DNA from: a virus
IMG/VR virus record: IMGVR_UViG_3300037521_000114
Coordinates: 37,195 to 101,194 of that record
Reading direction: 5' to 3' (one strand)
Length of the DNA stretch: 64,000 bases
Position 1 is the first letter of the stretch; every line of letters starts with the position of its first letter. The notes below the pieces were generated by a model. It had not been told where the DNA came from. It saw only the letters and a program-made list of their open reading frames with translations, and ran no database searches. Positions 18,601-26,068 of the stretch are shown here, piece by piece. The translations under genes and the position numbers were made by a program.

Positions 18601-21168
18601 CTCAATATGAACGACTTTTGCTCCTGTTGCTAAGAACAGTTGCATGATCTGAGCCGATGTATTAGCTATAAATGTATCAGTATCTACATCAGAAGCATCA
18701 ATATTACTAACAGTTAAAAGACCACCTACCCAAGTGAAACCTGATGTGTAGAAAAAGTTGTTTGGACCTGAGTTCATGATCGGTATCTCTCCTGCTAATC
18801 CGAAAAGGACTTGTGTAGGTAAAGCGTCAAACACTGCTCCGGAAGTTGGCAAATGAGTGTCGTCATCTGTTAGAGTGGTTTCAATAGTATCAACAGTAGC
18901 TCCTGTGGTGAGTTGTAATGAGCCTCCTGTAAAGGTTCCTGCTGAAATATCAAGTGTTACTACGAGATTAGAGTTCAATGCAGTCAGTGTAGTACCATCG
19001 TAATACAGTTTGTTATCCTTTATCAACTGTCCGGTCACTAAATCACTGAGTACCAGTAGAGGTGTAGTAGGTGCGATCAGTGCTGCAACGTAGATATTCG
19101 ATACCTTGAGTATGCTTGAGTCATATATCAACCCTGTTGAATATGAGAAATTTGATGCTCCATCAGAAAATGGAATCTTACCAATGCTTCCTATACTGAT
19201 TACACTGTTAGGTCCGGGAACCCATTCTCCTCCATTCCACGTCAATACTTCAGATAGATTCGGTGCAACAGTGCTTGTATCAACATCAGAATGAGTGTCG
19301 ATTGATCCGTCAGCAGAAATTTTAAGGGTGTTTAAATCTACTGCAACATCAACTTCATCAATAGCATCTTGGACATTTGTTGCTGCAAGACCTGAACCTG
19401 AGTTATCATAGCTTACATCAGCAGCAATAGCACCTCCGGGAGCAGCTTCCCAATAAGTACCGTTGAACGTAAGAACGTCATTGAGAGAAAGAGAGGTAAT
19501 GTTTACATCAGCATTATCATTTAATACTTTTATAGGAGGAACTCGTACAAATGTATTGTGAAGATTTCCAACATATACATCAAACGTTTTTGCTGGTCCT
19601 TCTGTACCTAATTTTGTACAAAGAATGTGAGCACGGAATCTGGTAGTAGCTGGTATTATTATCTCTTCTCTTAGAGTACCAGATACATTGATATTGTATC
19701 TCTGAACAGAACTCATGTTTCTAATATCACTCTTCAATACAGCAAGAGGACGTACACCGAGATCACCAACTGGTTCTGATAGTATTCCGGAATCAGTAAC
19801 TACACCTGCTGAATCAGCAAGATAAATTTCTACAGTAATTATCTCATTTGCTCTACCATCATCTACCTCTACCTCAACTCTTCCGTTATAAGTACCTGCA
19901 AAAAATCTTTGAGGAAGTGGAAACGCATCACTGAGAAAGTCACTTGGAAGAGGAAGAGTCTGATTATCATCGACTATTACACTGAGTTGAACACTTCCGA
20001 CAGTACCTTTATCTTCTAATTTTACTGCATAAAAGGTTGCAGCACCCGATGCTGCATCTCCTGTAAACCATTGATTCTGATGTACGATACCAGCAAGATT
20101 CAGTTCACTTACACCAATAGGATAGATCGTGGAAACGAATATAACTCCGTCAGAATTACCCTCTACTGCAACGATACCTATTGCAAATGGATTATCAACA
20201 GGTTCAACATTGGTCATCTCTCCGAAACTAACAGGATCGACCCACAAAAGGTCTCCAACTGTCCACGCTGAAGTATCTACACTTTTGACATATCCGTATG
20301 TAACGAGCTTGAATTTCCCTGTGACACCACTGACAGCAGTAGTATTCAGTCCAAATGGAATACCTTTACGTAGGTCTCCTGCTCTCGGTCTGCTTACTTT
20401 CAGGAAATCAGGATCGGGAATATGTGTCCCAACAACCATATAAACCTTTGGAGTTGACGCTGGTACAGGTGTTAATGTCTCATCAATGACGTTTATAAAT
20501 ACCTCTTGTCCAAGATTTTGAACCTGTCCGTCGGTAGTTGGAGGTAAATAATAGGTATCAGTACCCGGATCGTAGTTTACTGTTGCAACAAATGTAAATT
20601 CTAATCCGGTTTCTCCACCGTTTACAGTAGCATATCTACCTGCTTGACCAGTATAATCACTTGGAGTATCGTCCAGTTCAAGAAAACTCTTAGCGTAAGT
20701 CAATGCAACTTCATCTATAGCGTCCTGAACATTGGTAGAAATCATTGGAAAAGATGGAGCAAATGTAACAAGTGCAGCAGCATAATCTGCATATTCACCT
20801 ACCACATCTCCTATACGACCAAAGACTGAATCTACAGGAAAATCTATAAGAGCGTGTATATCTCCGTGATAATACTTCTGTGTGTTTGAATCATAGTGGA
20901 GAACGTCATTATTCCCTCTAACCTTATCAACATCAATGAGTTCAATGAGTCTATTTACTCCGGAATAATTAGGAGTAGAAGGAGTTTCCAATAGAATTAT
21001 ACCGTCAGTAGGAACTTGTTCTGGAAGAGGTATTGGATCACTTACCTGAACGATCCCATCTGTCCCAACAAGAACTCCGGGAGAAGGTGTTACTTCCGGA
21101 AGCACAATCAAAGGCGTTGATCCTACAGGTGGAGTTCCTGCTCCACCACCGAGTTCTATGATAGCCAT
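12700..21168 (-). CDS. Giant tail fibre with C-terminal peptidase S74 (2822 aa)
   Basis: About 2,822 residues from MAIIELGGGAG. The ATG at 21168 is chosen because it starts just after the upstream stop at 21170, whereas a longer frame would overlap it by 41 bases. The body is an array of imperfect beta-rich repeats of roughly 80-100 residues. One recurring box is DDTHLPTSGAVFDAL (at least four versions). Another is QMPYMNAGGTDFSYSPSLHY (at least five versions). The last 100 residues are a peptidase S74 intramolecular chaperone, with TTSDIRNKKDIKPFEVDALD supplying the Ser/Lys pair used for self-cleavage after trimer folding, and IGWIAQEGMEVIPDMF downstream. It lies between the lysis cassette and the ring genes and probably determines host binding. 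Confidence 0.9.
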   Translation of the reverse strand: MAIIELGGGAGTPPVGSTPLIVLPEVTPSPGVLVGTDGIVQVSDPIPLPEQVPTDGIILLETPSTPNYSGVNRLIELIDVDKVRGNNDVLHYDSNTQKYYHGDIHALIDFPVDSVFGRIGDVVGEYADYAAALVTFAPSFPMISTNVQDAIDEVALTYAKSFLELDDTPSDYTGQAGRYATVNGGETGLEFTFVATVNYDPGTDTYYLPPTTDGQVQNLGQEVFINVIDETLTPVPASTPKVYMVVGTHIPDPDFLKVSRPRAGDLRKGIPFGLNTTAVSGVTGKFKLVTYGYVKSVDTSAWTVGDLLWVDPVSFGEMTNVEPVDNPFAIGIVAVEGNSDGVIFVSTIYPIGVSELNLAGIVHQNQWFTGDAASGAATFYAVKLEDKGTVGSVQLSVIVDDNQTLPLPSDFLSDAFPLPQRFFAGTYNGRVEVEVDDGRANEIITVEIYLADSAGVVTDSGILSEPVGDLGVRPLAVLKSDIRNMSSVQRYNINVSGTLREEIIIPATTRFRAHILCTKLGTEGPAKTFDVYVGNLHNTFVRVPPIKVLNDNADVNITSLSLNDVLTFNGTYWEAAPGGAIAADVSYDNSGSGLAATNVQDAIDEVDVAVDLNTLKISADGSIDTHSDVDTSTVAPNLSEVLTWNGGEWVPGPNSVISIGSIGKIPFSDGASNFSYSTGLIYDSSILKVSNIYVAALIAPTTPLLVLSDLVTGQLIKDNKLYYDGTTLTALNSNLVVTLDISAGTFTGGSLQLTTGATVDTIETTLTDDDTHLPTSGAVFDALPTQVLFGLAGEIPIMNSGPNNFFYTSGFTWVGGLLTVSNIDASDVDTDTFIANTSAQIMQLFLATGAKVVHIEDTALTGAADALVNDDVITAAIAASVITDYVTVTTNQTVTGEKTFSAHGEFSLTLDVGANSRPVTTDHDLFVGNSLQVGTAFNYATGTSRTDLTVGHLTGQSRFLFGQSNGTYGGLIWAYNATPANATLQMYVNGAGTMLEFNQTGQIFAPTLGSDDTEDHFLGIDDSTGLLTKRSVASLGLASYGTTTQVPYMNPGGDDFLYSAAFLFNGTNIITTGSINATGGLVIDGSTTIIKDGSNNLEFTDGVTGTKTLAELSQLLSLGTVGQMPYMNAGGTDFSYSPSLHYTTGVFNAPNINVSAIAASSIAQLVTTAVATGALGTSTDLTWDGTTLDIGTGKKGAVESLLFKQGSAIVGVLEGLVWWNDNEYTLNIDTGLGPVLQVGQEIFLLIYNDTGGQLDNLTVLRPKAGFLVGSLILPTVQKTDASVWIGVEGTIMVATMDIPDGEVGLATRFGRARGGDGSGGSVGETWLLGDQLYVSETPGELTNVRPEFPSYNISVGGVVDNSTAPDGEVFVSLTRSFNDTFDNFHNGTIRESFSFVVTEAGGVITGHLDDQEGNDWLTYLFEDGFHLVDTSSTIDIILTAGDDDDPITNYVYILESTKALTLSTVGFPIVEHIKVAQIVLQSATTTGTDGPLRNQNFNDHLQDTAGQGHLAHIGAKLRRFDSQWDTGTEGVVTVDTGPTPDDVWLTVTSGSIFQMHPQPFDAFDLEVSGHIHVVNHDTTPYVAISNLNTQLDTALGVSMNNTSFSFVVWGVVNSAGEPSQLMMNLPVDTYSFNTPDTAVQDPANYAVYTIPSIFQGVGFLIARFTFTYKNDLWVLYDTEDLRGKLPNTSAGGGAGGTGVTTFLALTDTPASYIGAALQIPQVNAGVTALEFTDSPTVATLYFNDTNTYIDESASELQFTDTVNGSVLLSSLISSLTVGTVGQIPYVNAGGTDFDYSSSLHYTTGVLNVVGGITVSSLAAASTAQPILSTVATGAFATSINFTFSGTLLSVTGGVTVSALTTTGSFKFTGGQQVDTIELSLTNDDTHLPTSGAVFDALAALPPGISFGAQYQIPYVNSTTDDFDYVSALRYEMGVLYAANVTIPALAAATQPEVVTSAVATGALATSGNLTFSGSLLTVTGDLTVTVDAILGSLKLSSSAAIIDAIQTTITDLDSALPTSGAVVDYVAAQAYTHPNHSGQVDSVGDGAQSLNSTAITAQGPKASVVGSENLLMEDSGTLYEIALGQLDNYLNANLNFNDYTHPNHTGQVTSTGDGGQVAQASIITSQTPGGAISGTDTWLRQSSGILTEATVTQIETYMQANLSFSTQTLALGLSGEVPYMNGGGTDFLYTAAVGYFSGAFTVPTLKVSGLSTSGRVIYTAASGQLTTNANMEFDGTELEVNTLSLSAGTGVDTIETTLTNDADHIAASSAIFAAIGAVATQWTTDANGITYAGNIGVGLASNATVKFYVQPDAGDVAIAMFNNYAYSAWVDYPTSLPNRTLVISRTPGNEGLNDYTAISLQCTAGVGKNNYCVLAVQGTSATTQQARFNIMLRGGGTTDYENVLSIDYDSTYWFRNNGGDLSLMLREAGTTKYIFGFDDALDAFILAAGGAYPTGVGRTLSASRFKMTNAGKVFFETNDNTAYSATAVNTANLYIYNTSVSNVTTNFAQLQLRVYNAATSWLPIVQLSCRQLTTASHDSVFTVGLRANNTGTYYEAFAAQSDGIFYMRSEGTAEDIRIRLAQQAGGIVCTYGWDDSTSAFVVDIGTGGTLGTAPYYQFDTNIFTMWGSTSATFTLDALTSTALIYLQSASSQDSRIHFRYNGSTNVVVGWDAGLSIFQIHTSSSFTTLASGDFSITSTGDIYMGTLASATGTYYMRYNTTSGQVSYTTSDIRNKKDIKPFEVDALDALMRFDPKSFTWKADNKKAIGWIAQEGMEVIPDMFPFIEKIDRYGMDEFNILPYYHRAIQQLKAEIDDLRAQLNNN

Positions 21169-21169
21169 A

Positions 21170-21949
21170 TTAGTAGTAAAGTTTACTACCATTCTTAACC
21201 ATGTCGTCAAGAACGATAAGCATATTTATAAGTTCTTCGGTCTTGGCTATAAAAGCAGAGGTTTCGATTGCTGTCAGATACGCTCCCATGAGATCAGTTT
21301 CCATGATTTTCCACAGAGCATCACTGTCCTGACAGTCGCACCATGCTGGAATTTGTCGATATTTATCGTACACAGCGACTTTCACCTGACCATAAACGAG
21401 AATGGTGACTTCGAGAAGTTGAGTTACTTCAGTAGCACCAAGCTGATCTTCACCAGTATAAGTGACATTGTACTCAAGCGCATACAGACCATCTTCAAGC
21501 AACTCATCAGCTCCATCACCAAGTAAATCTGATGTAATGGTAAAAACCAGTTCAGATTGATCTGTAAACGGTCCAGTATTCAGAGCATATAAATCAACTT
21601 GATCTTTAACCTGTGCTGTATTTGAAACTCCTGTAACAGTTGTGTCAAGTGTGATAGCAGTAATCTCAGTCACTTTTGCAGTAACTTGTTGGAGTTCCAT
21701 TGTTCCACTGAGAGCAGCAGCCGATGTAGCTATAAATCGTTCACCAACTAAACCATTTGCAGCACCTATACCAATAAAAAAAGCAGTATTTCCATTGTTA
21801 TTTACAATCTGATATAGAGTGTTTGTTACAGTAGGAGCAGTTGCTACAAGATTTGGAACAATCGAATAGTCGTAGTTGCTGGTATCTGTCAGAACAATAG
21901 CTTTGTTATCGTTCTGCTCTTGATATCCTAAAGACATTGTAAGGTCCAT
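21170..21949 (-). CDS. Beta-rich virion protein upstream of the giant fibre (259 aa)
   Basis: 259 residues. The N-terminal half contains a compact beta domain (about 45-110, with NTLYQIVNNNGNTAFFIGIG and VGERFIATSAAALSG) of a type inserted in many phage tail proteins. The centre is more beta strand, and the C-terminal 60 residues are helical with a Cys-Asp-Cys pair (PAWCDCQDSDALWKIMETDL). It ends one base before the giant fibre starts, so coupled expression is likely. It could be an adaptor that attaches the fibre. I do not recognise a named family. Confidence 0.62.
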   Translation of the reverse strand: MDLTMSLGYQEQNDNKAIVLTDTSNYDYSIVPNLVATAPTVTNTLYQIVNNNGNTAFFIGIGAANGLVGERFIATSAAALSGTMELQQVTAKVTEITAITLDTTVTGVSNTAQVKDQVDLYALNTGPFTDQSELVFTITSDLLGDGADELLEDGLYALEYNVTYTGEDQLGATEVTQLLEVTILVYGQVKVAVYDKYRQIPAWCDCQDSDALWKIMETDLMGAYLTAIETSAFIAKTEELINMLIVLDDMVKNGSKLYY

Positions 21950-21961
21950 CTTATTTAAGTT

Positions 21962-22612
21962 TTAACGATTAAAATTAAATAACGTACTAAGATTGATACC
22001 TATCTTCACAGCATAGACATTCTGATCACCCTGTCGTCTGTACTGAAAGCCGTAAATTCGGTTATATTTCACCAAATCATAGTCTATTCCAAAGGTAAAG
22101 AATTTATCATTACCACCTGCTATTGCAGATAGATAGTGTCCGGTGACATATTTAGGTACTTTTATCGTCGTTATAATAGGCTTATACACAGGCTTTTCCG
22201 TAACCGTTTCGATTGTCCGGATCACGGTGCGATAATCCCACTCAATTTTTAGGTCTTCAATGGCTCCCTTTACCATAATATCAACCCACACATTGATCTC
22301 CTTTTCCCTGACAAGCGAATCCCTGTAATGGGTGATCGTAGTATCTCTCTCGTCTATTTCGGCTGTCGGGGTACTGGTAGTACTTTCGATCTTAGTAATG
22401 TAAACTGTGTCAGTTTTGGTTACAACAGGCTCCATTGGAAGATTTTCAATGGAATCAACGAAAGTGATAAAAGCATTTAAAGAGTCTACAACAGTTTGAT
22501 TGACAATGACTTTTCCTTCAGGGAGAGGTTTAAATTTGTACACAATCCATCCTCCTACTAACATACCGATAAGTAGAAAAAAGAAAAGTCCTATTGCACT
22601 ACTCCTTCTCAT
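21962..22612 (-). CDS. Membrane-anchored periplasmic protein, spanin-like (216 aa)
   Basis: 216 residues. Residues 6-26 form one N-terminal transmembrane segment (IGLFFFLLIGMLVGGWIVYK) with the rest predicted outside the cytoplasm. The middle is Thr/Glu-rich with PVYKPIITTIKVPKYVTGHY. The end is a run of amphipathic strands (FFTFGIDYDLVKYNRIYGFQ) ending in aromatic residues, similar to outer-membrane-facing strands. It overlaps the holin-like gene by 14 bases and lies two genes from the endolysin. A role in disrupting the outer membrane at lysis is the simplest reading. A full spanin assignment is inference. Confidence 0.55.
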   Translation of the reverse strand: MRRSSAIGLFFFLLIGMLVGGWIVYKFKPLPEGKVIVNQTVVDSLNAFITFVDSIENLPMEPVVTKTDTVYITKIESTTSTPTAEIDERDTTITHYRDSLVREKEINVWVDIMVKGAIEDLKIEWDYRTVIRTIETVTEKPVYKPIITTIKVPKYVTGHYLSAIAGGNDKFFTFGIDYDLVKYNRIYGFQYRRQGDQNVYAVKIGINLSTLFNFNR

Positions 22613-22844
22613 TCACCTCGATCTCTTTTTGTTTCGTTTTATTCCATCCTGAGCCTGTAAGTAGAGCAGCAAGACCACCTACGAATATTCCTATTCCGGA
22701 CCACTCTACCGTTTCACCTTTAAATGTCTGTATAACTACATGAACCATAATGCCTATAATTGCGAGAGCGACTGAAATTGAAATTATAGTTAAACTAAAT
22801 CTCATCGCTGATCCTTTGACTATCGCTTTAGGTTTTGTTCTCAT
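22599..22844 (-). CDS. Holin-like small membrane protein (81 aa)
   Basis: 81 residues with two hydrophobic segments (about 15-37 and 48-63), a short basic N-terminus (MRTKPKAIVKGSAMR) and a charged C-terminal tail. That layout is typical of two-segment holins. It overlaps the M15 endolysin by four bases (ATGA), and the membrane-anchored spanin-like gene follows. An internal Met at residue 14 could give a shorter form starting at the first segment, as in dual-start holins. That is a possibility only. Confidence 0.6.
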   Translation of the reverse strand: MRTKPKAIVKGSAMRFSLTIISISVALAIIGIMVHVVIQTFKGETVEWSGIGIFVGGLAALLTGSGWNKTKQKEIEVNEKE

Positions 22845-23338
22845 GGTACATATAGTTCAACGTGTGGACGGTCATAAAAGTTGTTATCTGCAAGATCACC
22901 ATCCTTATCCCAATTCCCTCCCCACCGGACTTTATGAGTAATAACTCCTTGCAGAAACAAGAAGTCACCAGCCATGACCAGAGATGCTGCAATATATGTG
23001 AGATGTGGTATATCCCAAATGAGTTCAGGTTTATCTGGTACATACACGCAGAAATCTACTGCAAGAGATGGGTTGTGATTATGCTTTCCTACGATAGCGT
23101 AACCATCAATATTGGTCTTCTTCAGTTTAGGTTTAGTCAGTTTCCACCGTCCATCAATAAATTCTCTACCTGATTTGTAGAGTTCATGTTGTCTCTCAAC
23201 AGGTCGGTATCCCTCTGTGAGGGTAAAATCTACGAGACAATACTTTAATACCCAGTCTATAACTGTTTGTAGATCAGTATGTAAAGTGTCGAATTGTATC
23301 TTCGATCTGTTGCCTAAACTATGTGGTAGTAAGCTCAT
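22841..23338 (-). CDS. Endolysin, peptidase M15 family (165 aa)
   Basis: 165 residues, the usual length for M15 L-alanyl-D-glutamate or D-Ala-D-Ala peptidases used as phage endolysins. The visible zinc-site pattern is TLTEGYRPVERQHELYKSG, then HNHNPSLAVDFCVYV (the His...Ser...Asp motif), then RWGGNWDKDGDLADNNFYDR and PHVEL (the final His ligand). There is no signal peptide, so export depends on the holin-like neighbour that overlaps its end. It cleaves cell-wall peptides at the end of infection. Its start overlaps the upstream one-TM gene by four bases. Confidence 0.88.
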   Translation of the reverse strand: MSLLPHSLGNRSKIQFDTLHTDLQTVIDWVLKYCLVDFTLTEGYRPVERQHELYKSGREFIDGRWKLTKPKLKKTNIDGYAIVGKHNHNPSLAVDFCVYVPDKPELIWDIPHLTYIAASLVMAGDFLFLQGVITHKVRWGGNWDKDGDLADNNFYDRPHVELYVP

Positions 23339-23652
23339 GGTTTCTGACGATTAACTTGTGCAATATACTGCTTCACCTCATCAAGCATATCCTTGATCTC
23401 AGCTCTTGTCACATAGGTTTCCTTGATGTCCCGAATATCATGGGTATTGGCATTTATAACCAATACCTTATCGTTCGCAAAATCAATGTGATTATCGAAT
23501 TTTACAGCTACGATTGCCAGTTCAATTTGCAAGACTTCTGTATTATCGTTCAGCTCCTTTACTCGTCCTAATGCTACAGTCATAATCGACAACAATACCG
23601 ACAGCAATACCGTATTGACCCATCGTGAGATGTTTTCTTTTTTCACATTCAT
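23335..23652 (-). CDS. One-TM coiled-coil protein of the lysis cassette (105 aa)
   Basis: I start this at MNVKKENISR (23652). The longer frame from 23700 would begin inside the terminator hairpin and adds an unlikely leader. Residues 12-28 are hydrophobic (VNTVLLSVLLSIMTVAL), and the remainder is a charged helix likely to form a coiled coil. It directly precedes the endolysin with a four-base overlap. Small one-TM proteins with a coiled coil in this place may be holins, antiholins or inner-membrane spanins. Sequence alone does not separate these. Confidence 0.58.
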   Translation of the reverse strand: MNVKKENISRWVNTVLLSVLLSIMTVALGRVKELNDNTEVLQIELAIVAVKFDNHIDFANDKVLVINANTHDIRDIKETYVTRAEIKDMLDEVKQYIAQVNRQKP

Positions 23653-23672
23653 GGTAGTGTAAAATTGAATAT

Positions 23673-23708
23673 AGAAAAAAAGGGAACATGGGATTTCCAT
23701 GCTCCCTT
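23673..23708 (-). terminator. Rho-independent terminator before the lysis cassette
   Basis: Read on the minus strand, an 11-base stem (one mismatch) with a five-base loop between 23707 and 23681 is followed by a run of seven T. It lies between the stop of the 432-residue gene (23734) and the lysis cassette start (23652). It should end most capsid-operon transcripts here, so the lysis, fibre and tail genes would rely on read-through or their own promoter. Confidence 0.8.
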
Positions 23709-23733
23709 TATTATGAAAGGTTGTCGCCTACTA

Positions 23734-25032
23734 TTAGGTTACGTTCCCAACTTGAGCAGAACCGATTCCCCACAGGGTTACGATGATCTGGTCAAGAGCC
23801 AAAAGACCGAGACTGTCGGCTTCCGCAGTATTGGATACCAGTGTTCCATCTCCGTTCACGTCCACGTCCCATGCAACCATGATAGTCTTGGGAGACTCGG
23901 TTGGAGTTCCCTGAGCAGCCTTGAGGTTATGCTCATGCTCGATAACGAGCGTATCGTACCATGTAGTACCAATTCCATCAGTACGATTCACAACACCTGC
24001 TTCAGGGAAGCCTCTGTAAATGAACTCGTCAGACTGAAGTTCTCCTTCAAGATTGGCAATATACTGTCCTGTTCCGACTCCGGGAAAAGCTGCGGTGGTA
24101 GTGATGATCGAAGGACCAGCGTTGGCAAAGTCAATCTGAGTGCTCCAAAAGCAAACATTTGACCAGTAGTAACCTGCTTTGAACTCACGATCTACACCGA
24201 GAAGTTTCACACCATAACCAGCAGCTAAGGCAGTAGCAGTAGCTACGATAGCCACAGCAGCCTCGGCAGCAACAATAGTGTCACCCTGAAATGCTTGGGA
24301 AAGAACTGCGGTTTCACTTGCAGCGTCGATTGACACGACCTTATACAGAACTGCTGTAAGAACAGTGTCGTCCGGACCAACGAGATCGCCAACTGAAAGA
24401 ACAGCGTCGATGGCAGTTGCAGCAAGAATTACCTTACTCCCCTTTGTAAAGGTAACTGTACCTGTACCAGTTGCAGCAGTCCTTGCTCCACCGTTGGTCA
24501 TTCCAAAAGTGATATCCTGTTCAGTTTCACGAGAGTAGTTAGCAATCAGACTTGCAACAAGTCCAAGAGCAATAGCCTCCTGAGTATAACTTGCAGCCAG
24601 AGAGTTCGACTTATAAAAGCCTTCCTTGATTTTTTGCTGCATGAAACCAGCAGTGGTCTTGTCAAGGATGTTCAACCTGATGGTGTAGATGTTGGTAGCG
24701 GCTCCATCAATCGAACCGGAAACACCGTTCCATCCAACATAATCAAGTTGTTGAGTCTCCTTTGCAGTGGGAGTCAGATTGTAATGCTTCACCATGTAAG
24801 GAAGAATGATATCGGAATGAATGAGCTTGGTCCCACTCCTTTGAATGAACTTGAATCCTAATGCTGCTTCAGCAGCAGTAGTTGCGTTGTTAAGAACAAC
24901 GTTTCCGGGAGTTGTAATGACAACTTCACCATCTGCAAGTTGAGTGTAGACGTTGATTAACTCATCTACGACAGCACCCCTTGAAGGGTCTTTTCCGATA
25001 AAAAGTTGAGTTACGTTTCTAATTGTGTCCAT
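23734..25032 (-). CDS. Virion structural protein after the neck genes (432 aa)
   Basis: 432 residues, beginning MDTIRNVTQLFIGKDPSRGA. It is Ala/Thr/Gly-rich and mainly beta strand, with an inserted-looking Ala-rich domain near 190-290 (TGTGTVTFTKGSKVILAATA onward). The sequence around 290-345 has aromatic-rich strands (REFKAGYYWSNVCFWSTQID). It is the last gene before a strong terminator and belongs to the packaging/capsid operon. Possible roles are a head auxiliary protein, a head fibre or a tail component. I do not recognise the family well enough to choose. Confidence 0.6.
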   Translation of the reverse strand: MDTIRNVTQLFIGKDPSRGAVVDELINVYTQLADGEVVITTPGNVVLNNATTAAEAALGFKFIQRSGTKLIHSDIILPYMVKHYNLTPTAKETQQLDYVGWNGVSGSIDGAATNIYTIRLNILDKTTAGFMQQKIKEGFYKSNSLAASYTQEAIALGLVASLIANYSRETEQDITFGMTNGGARTAATGTGTVTFTKGSKVILAATAIDAVLSVGDLVGPDDTVLTAVLYKVVSIDAASETAVLSQAFQGDTIVAAEAAVAIVATATALAAGYGVKLLGVDREFKAGYYWSNVCFWSTQIDFANAGPSIITTTAAFPGVGTGQYIANLEGELQSDEFIYRGFPEAGVVNRTDGIGTTWYDTLVIEHEHNLKAAQGTPTESPKTIMVAWDVDVNGDGTLVSNTAEADSLGLLALDQIIVTLWGIGSAQVGNVT

Positions 25033-25066
25033 TGTATATGAGTATTAAGTTAAACTAAAAATATTT

Positions 25067-26062
25067 TTATTCCTGTTGTTCTTGTATAGTACTGATCTGA
25101 AATCCTTTCTCATCCTGAAGTGCAGCGTAGGCAAGTTTAACAGCCTTATCTACAATTGCACGATGTATAATCGGATCAAGTTCACAATTAAGTCCTGTGT
25201 GATAATCTACAAACCAAATTCCATCTATAGTATCGTCTGTACCAGCATATACCACATCACTTGTCTCAGGAACAATGATCGCTCTTGGTTTCCGATCAAT
25301 GTGCAGATGTATAGTCGTGAGGGTAAATGTCCCATCAGTTATATACTCATGTTCTTTTGAGGATTCGTCTGCACTGTCGATCCTCCAAATCTTTCTGATG
25401 TTTGGCTTCTTGTAAGGATTGTCCTTATTTATACTGTAGAAGTCATCATCTATTGGGTCTACTTCAATATCAGTAATCGCATTTCCTGCAATTTTATCAA
25501 AGTAGAAATTACCTGCTATCAAAGCAATGTCTGCTCTTTCATTACGGACCTTGAGAACAGGATCAGCAACAATGAGTGTTCCAGCTACTCCTGCTTCACT
25601 TGTATCTACAGGAGTTTGAGATGATACTGTAAGACTACCCGTTGCAACCTTTTTAACAACATATTCTATATTATTAGCAGTAGTTGTAGCACCTGTAACA
25701 GTTATCACATCTCCTTCACGAAATCCAGCAGTTACGAATCCGTTTGCACTATCTTGAATAACATTGGGTCCTGATACAAAACTGAGAGTAGCACCCCCTA
25801 TAGAAACCTGTAGGGGGGTACTAAACCCGTTTGGATAGTTACCAGCAGTAAATGTCGAAAGGGGAATGACCTGCCTCAGACGAGACATAGCTTTCTTATT
25901 CTTCTCATCATAAGCACTGGACTCAAGTATGTCATAGACAAGCTGTTCCTGTGATCTGGTAAGAAATGTAGAAATCTCTTTCGGTACATATCCCGGAGCA
26001 TCAAAGTTGGTTATGCGATCATATCCAACGTCAAACTCATATTTCATTTGTTCTGCGGTCAT
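25067..26062 (-). CDS. Neck/ring-type structural protein with inserted beta domain (331 aa)
   Basis: 331 residues. The N-terminal 80 residues are helical (SRSQEQ-type region, actual residues STFLTRSQEQLVYDILESSA). Residues about 85-165 look like a separate small beta domain (GFREGDVITVTGATTTANNI, then LTVSSQTPVDTS) of a kind found inserted in many phage virion proteins. The original fold then resumes to a helical C-terminus (DPIIHRAIVDKAVKLAYAAL). Its place two genes after the capsid suggests a head-tail connector or ring protein. The insertion boundary is my reading of composition, not an alignment. Confidence 0.62.
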   Translation of the reverse strand: MTAEQMKYEFDVGYDRITNFDAPGYVPKEISTFLTRSQEQLVYDILESSAYDEKNKKAMSRLRQVIPLSTFTAGNYPNGFSTPLQVSIGGATLSFVSGPNVIQDSANGFVTAGFREGDVITVTGATTTANNIEYVVKKVATGSLTVSSQTPVDTSEAGVAGTLIVADPVLKVRNERADIALIAGNFYFDKIAGNAITDIEVDPIDDDFYSINKDNPYKKPNIRKIWRIDSADESSKEHEYITDGTFTLTTIHLHIDRKPRAIIVPETSDVVYAGTDDTIDGIWFVDYHTGLNCELDPIIHRAIVDKAVKLAYAALQDEKGFQISTIQEQQE

Positions 26063-26068
26063 GCTATT

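Noticed and set aside
12700-21168. CRISPR or non-coding tandem repeats
   Set aside because: The repeats are in-frame protein modules that differ at the DNA level.
25793-25819. GC-rich inverted repeat inside the neck-type gene as a terminator
   Set aside because: It lies within a continuous coding frame and has no T-run on the minus strand.
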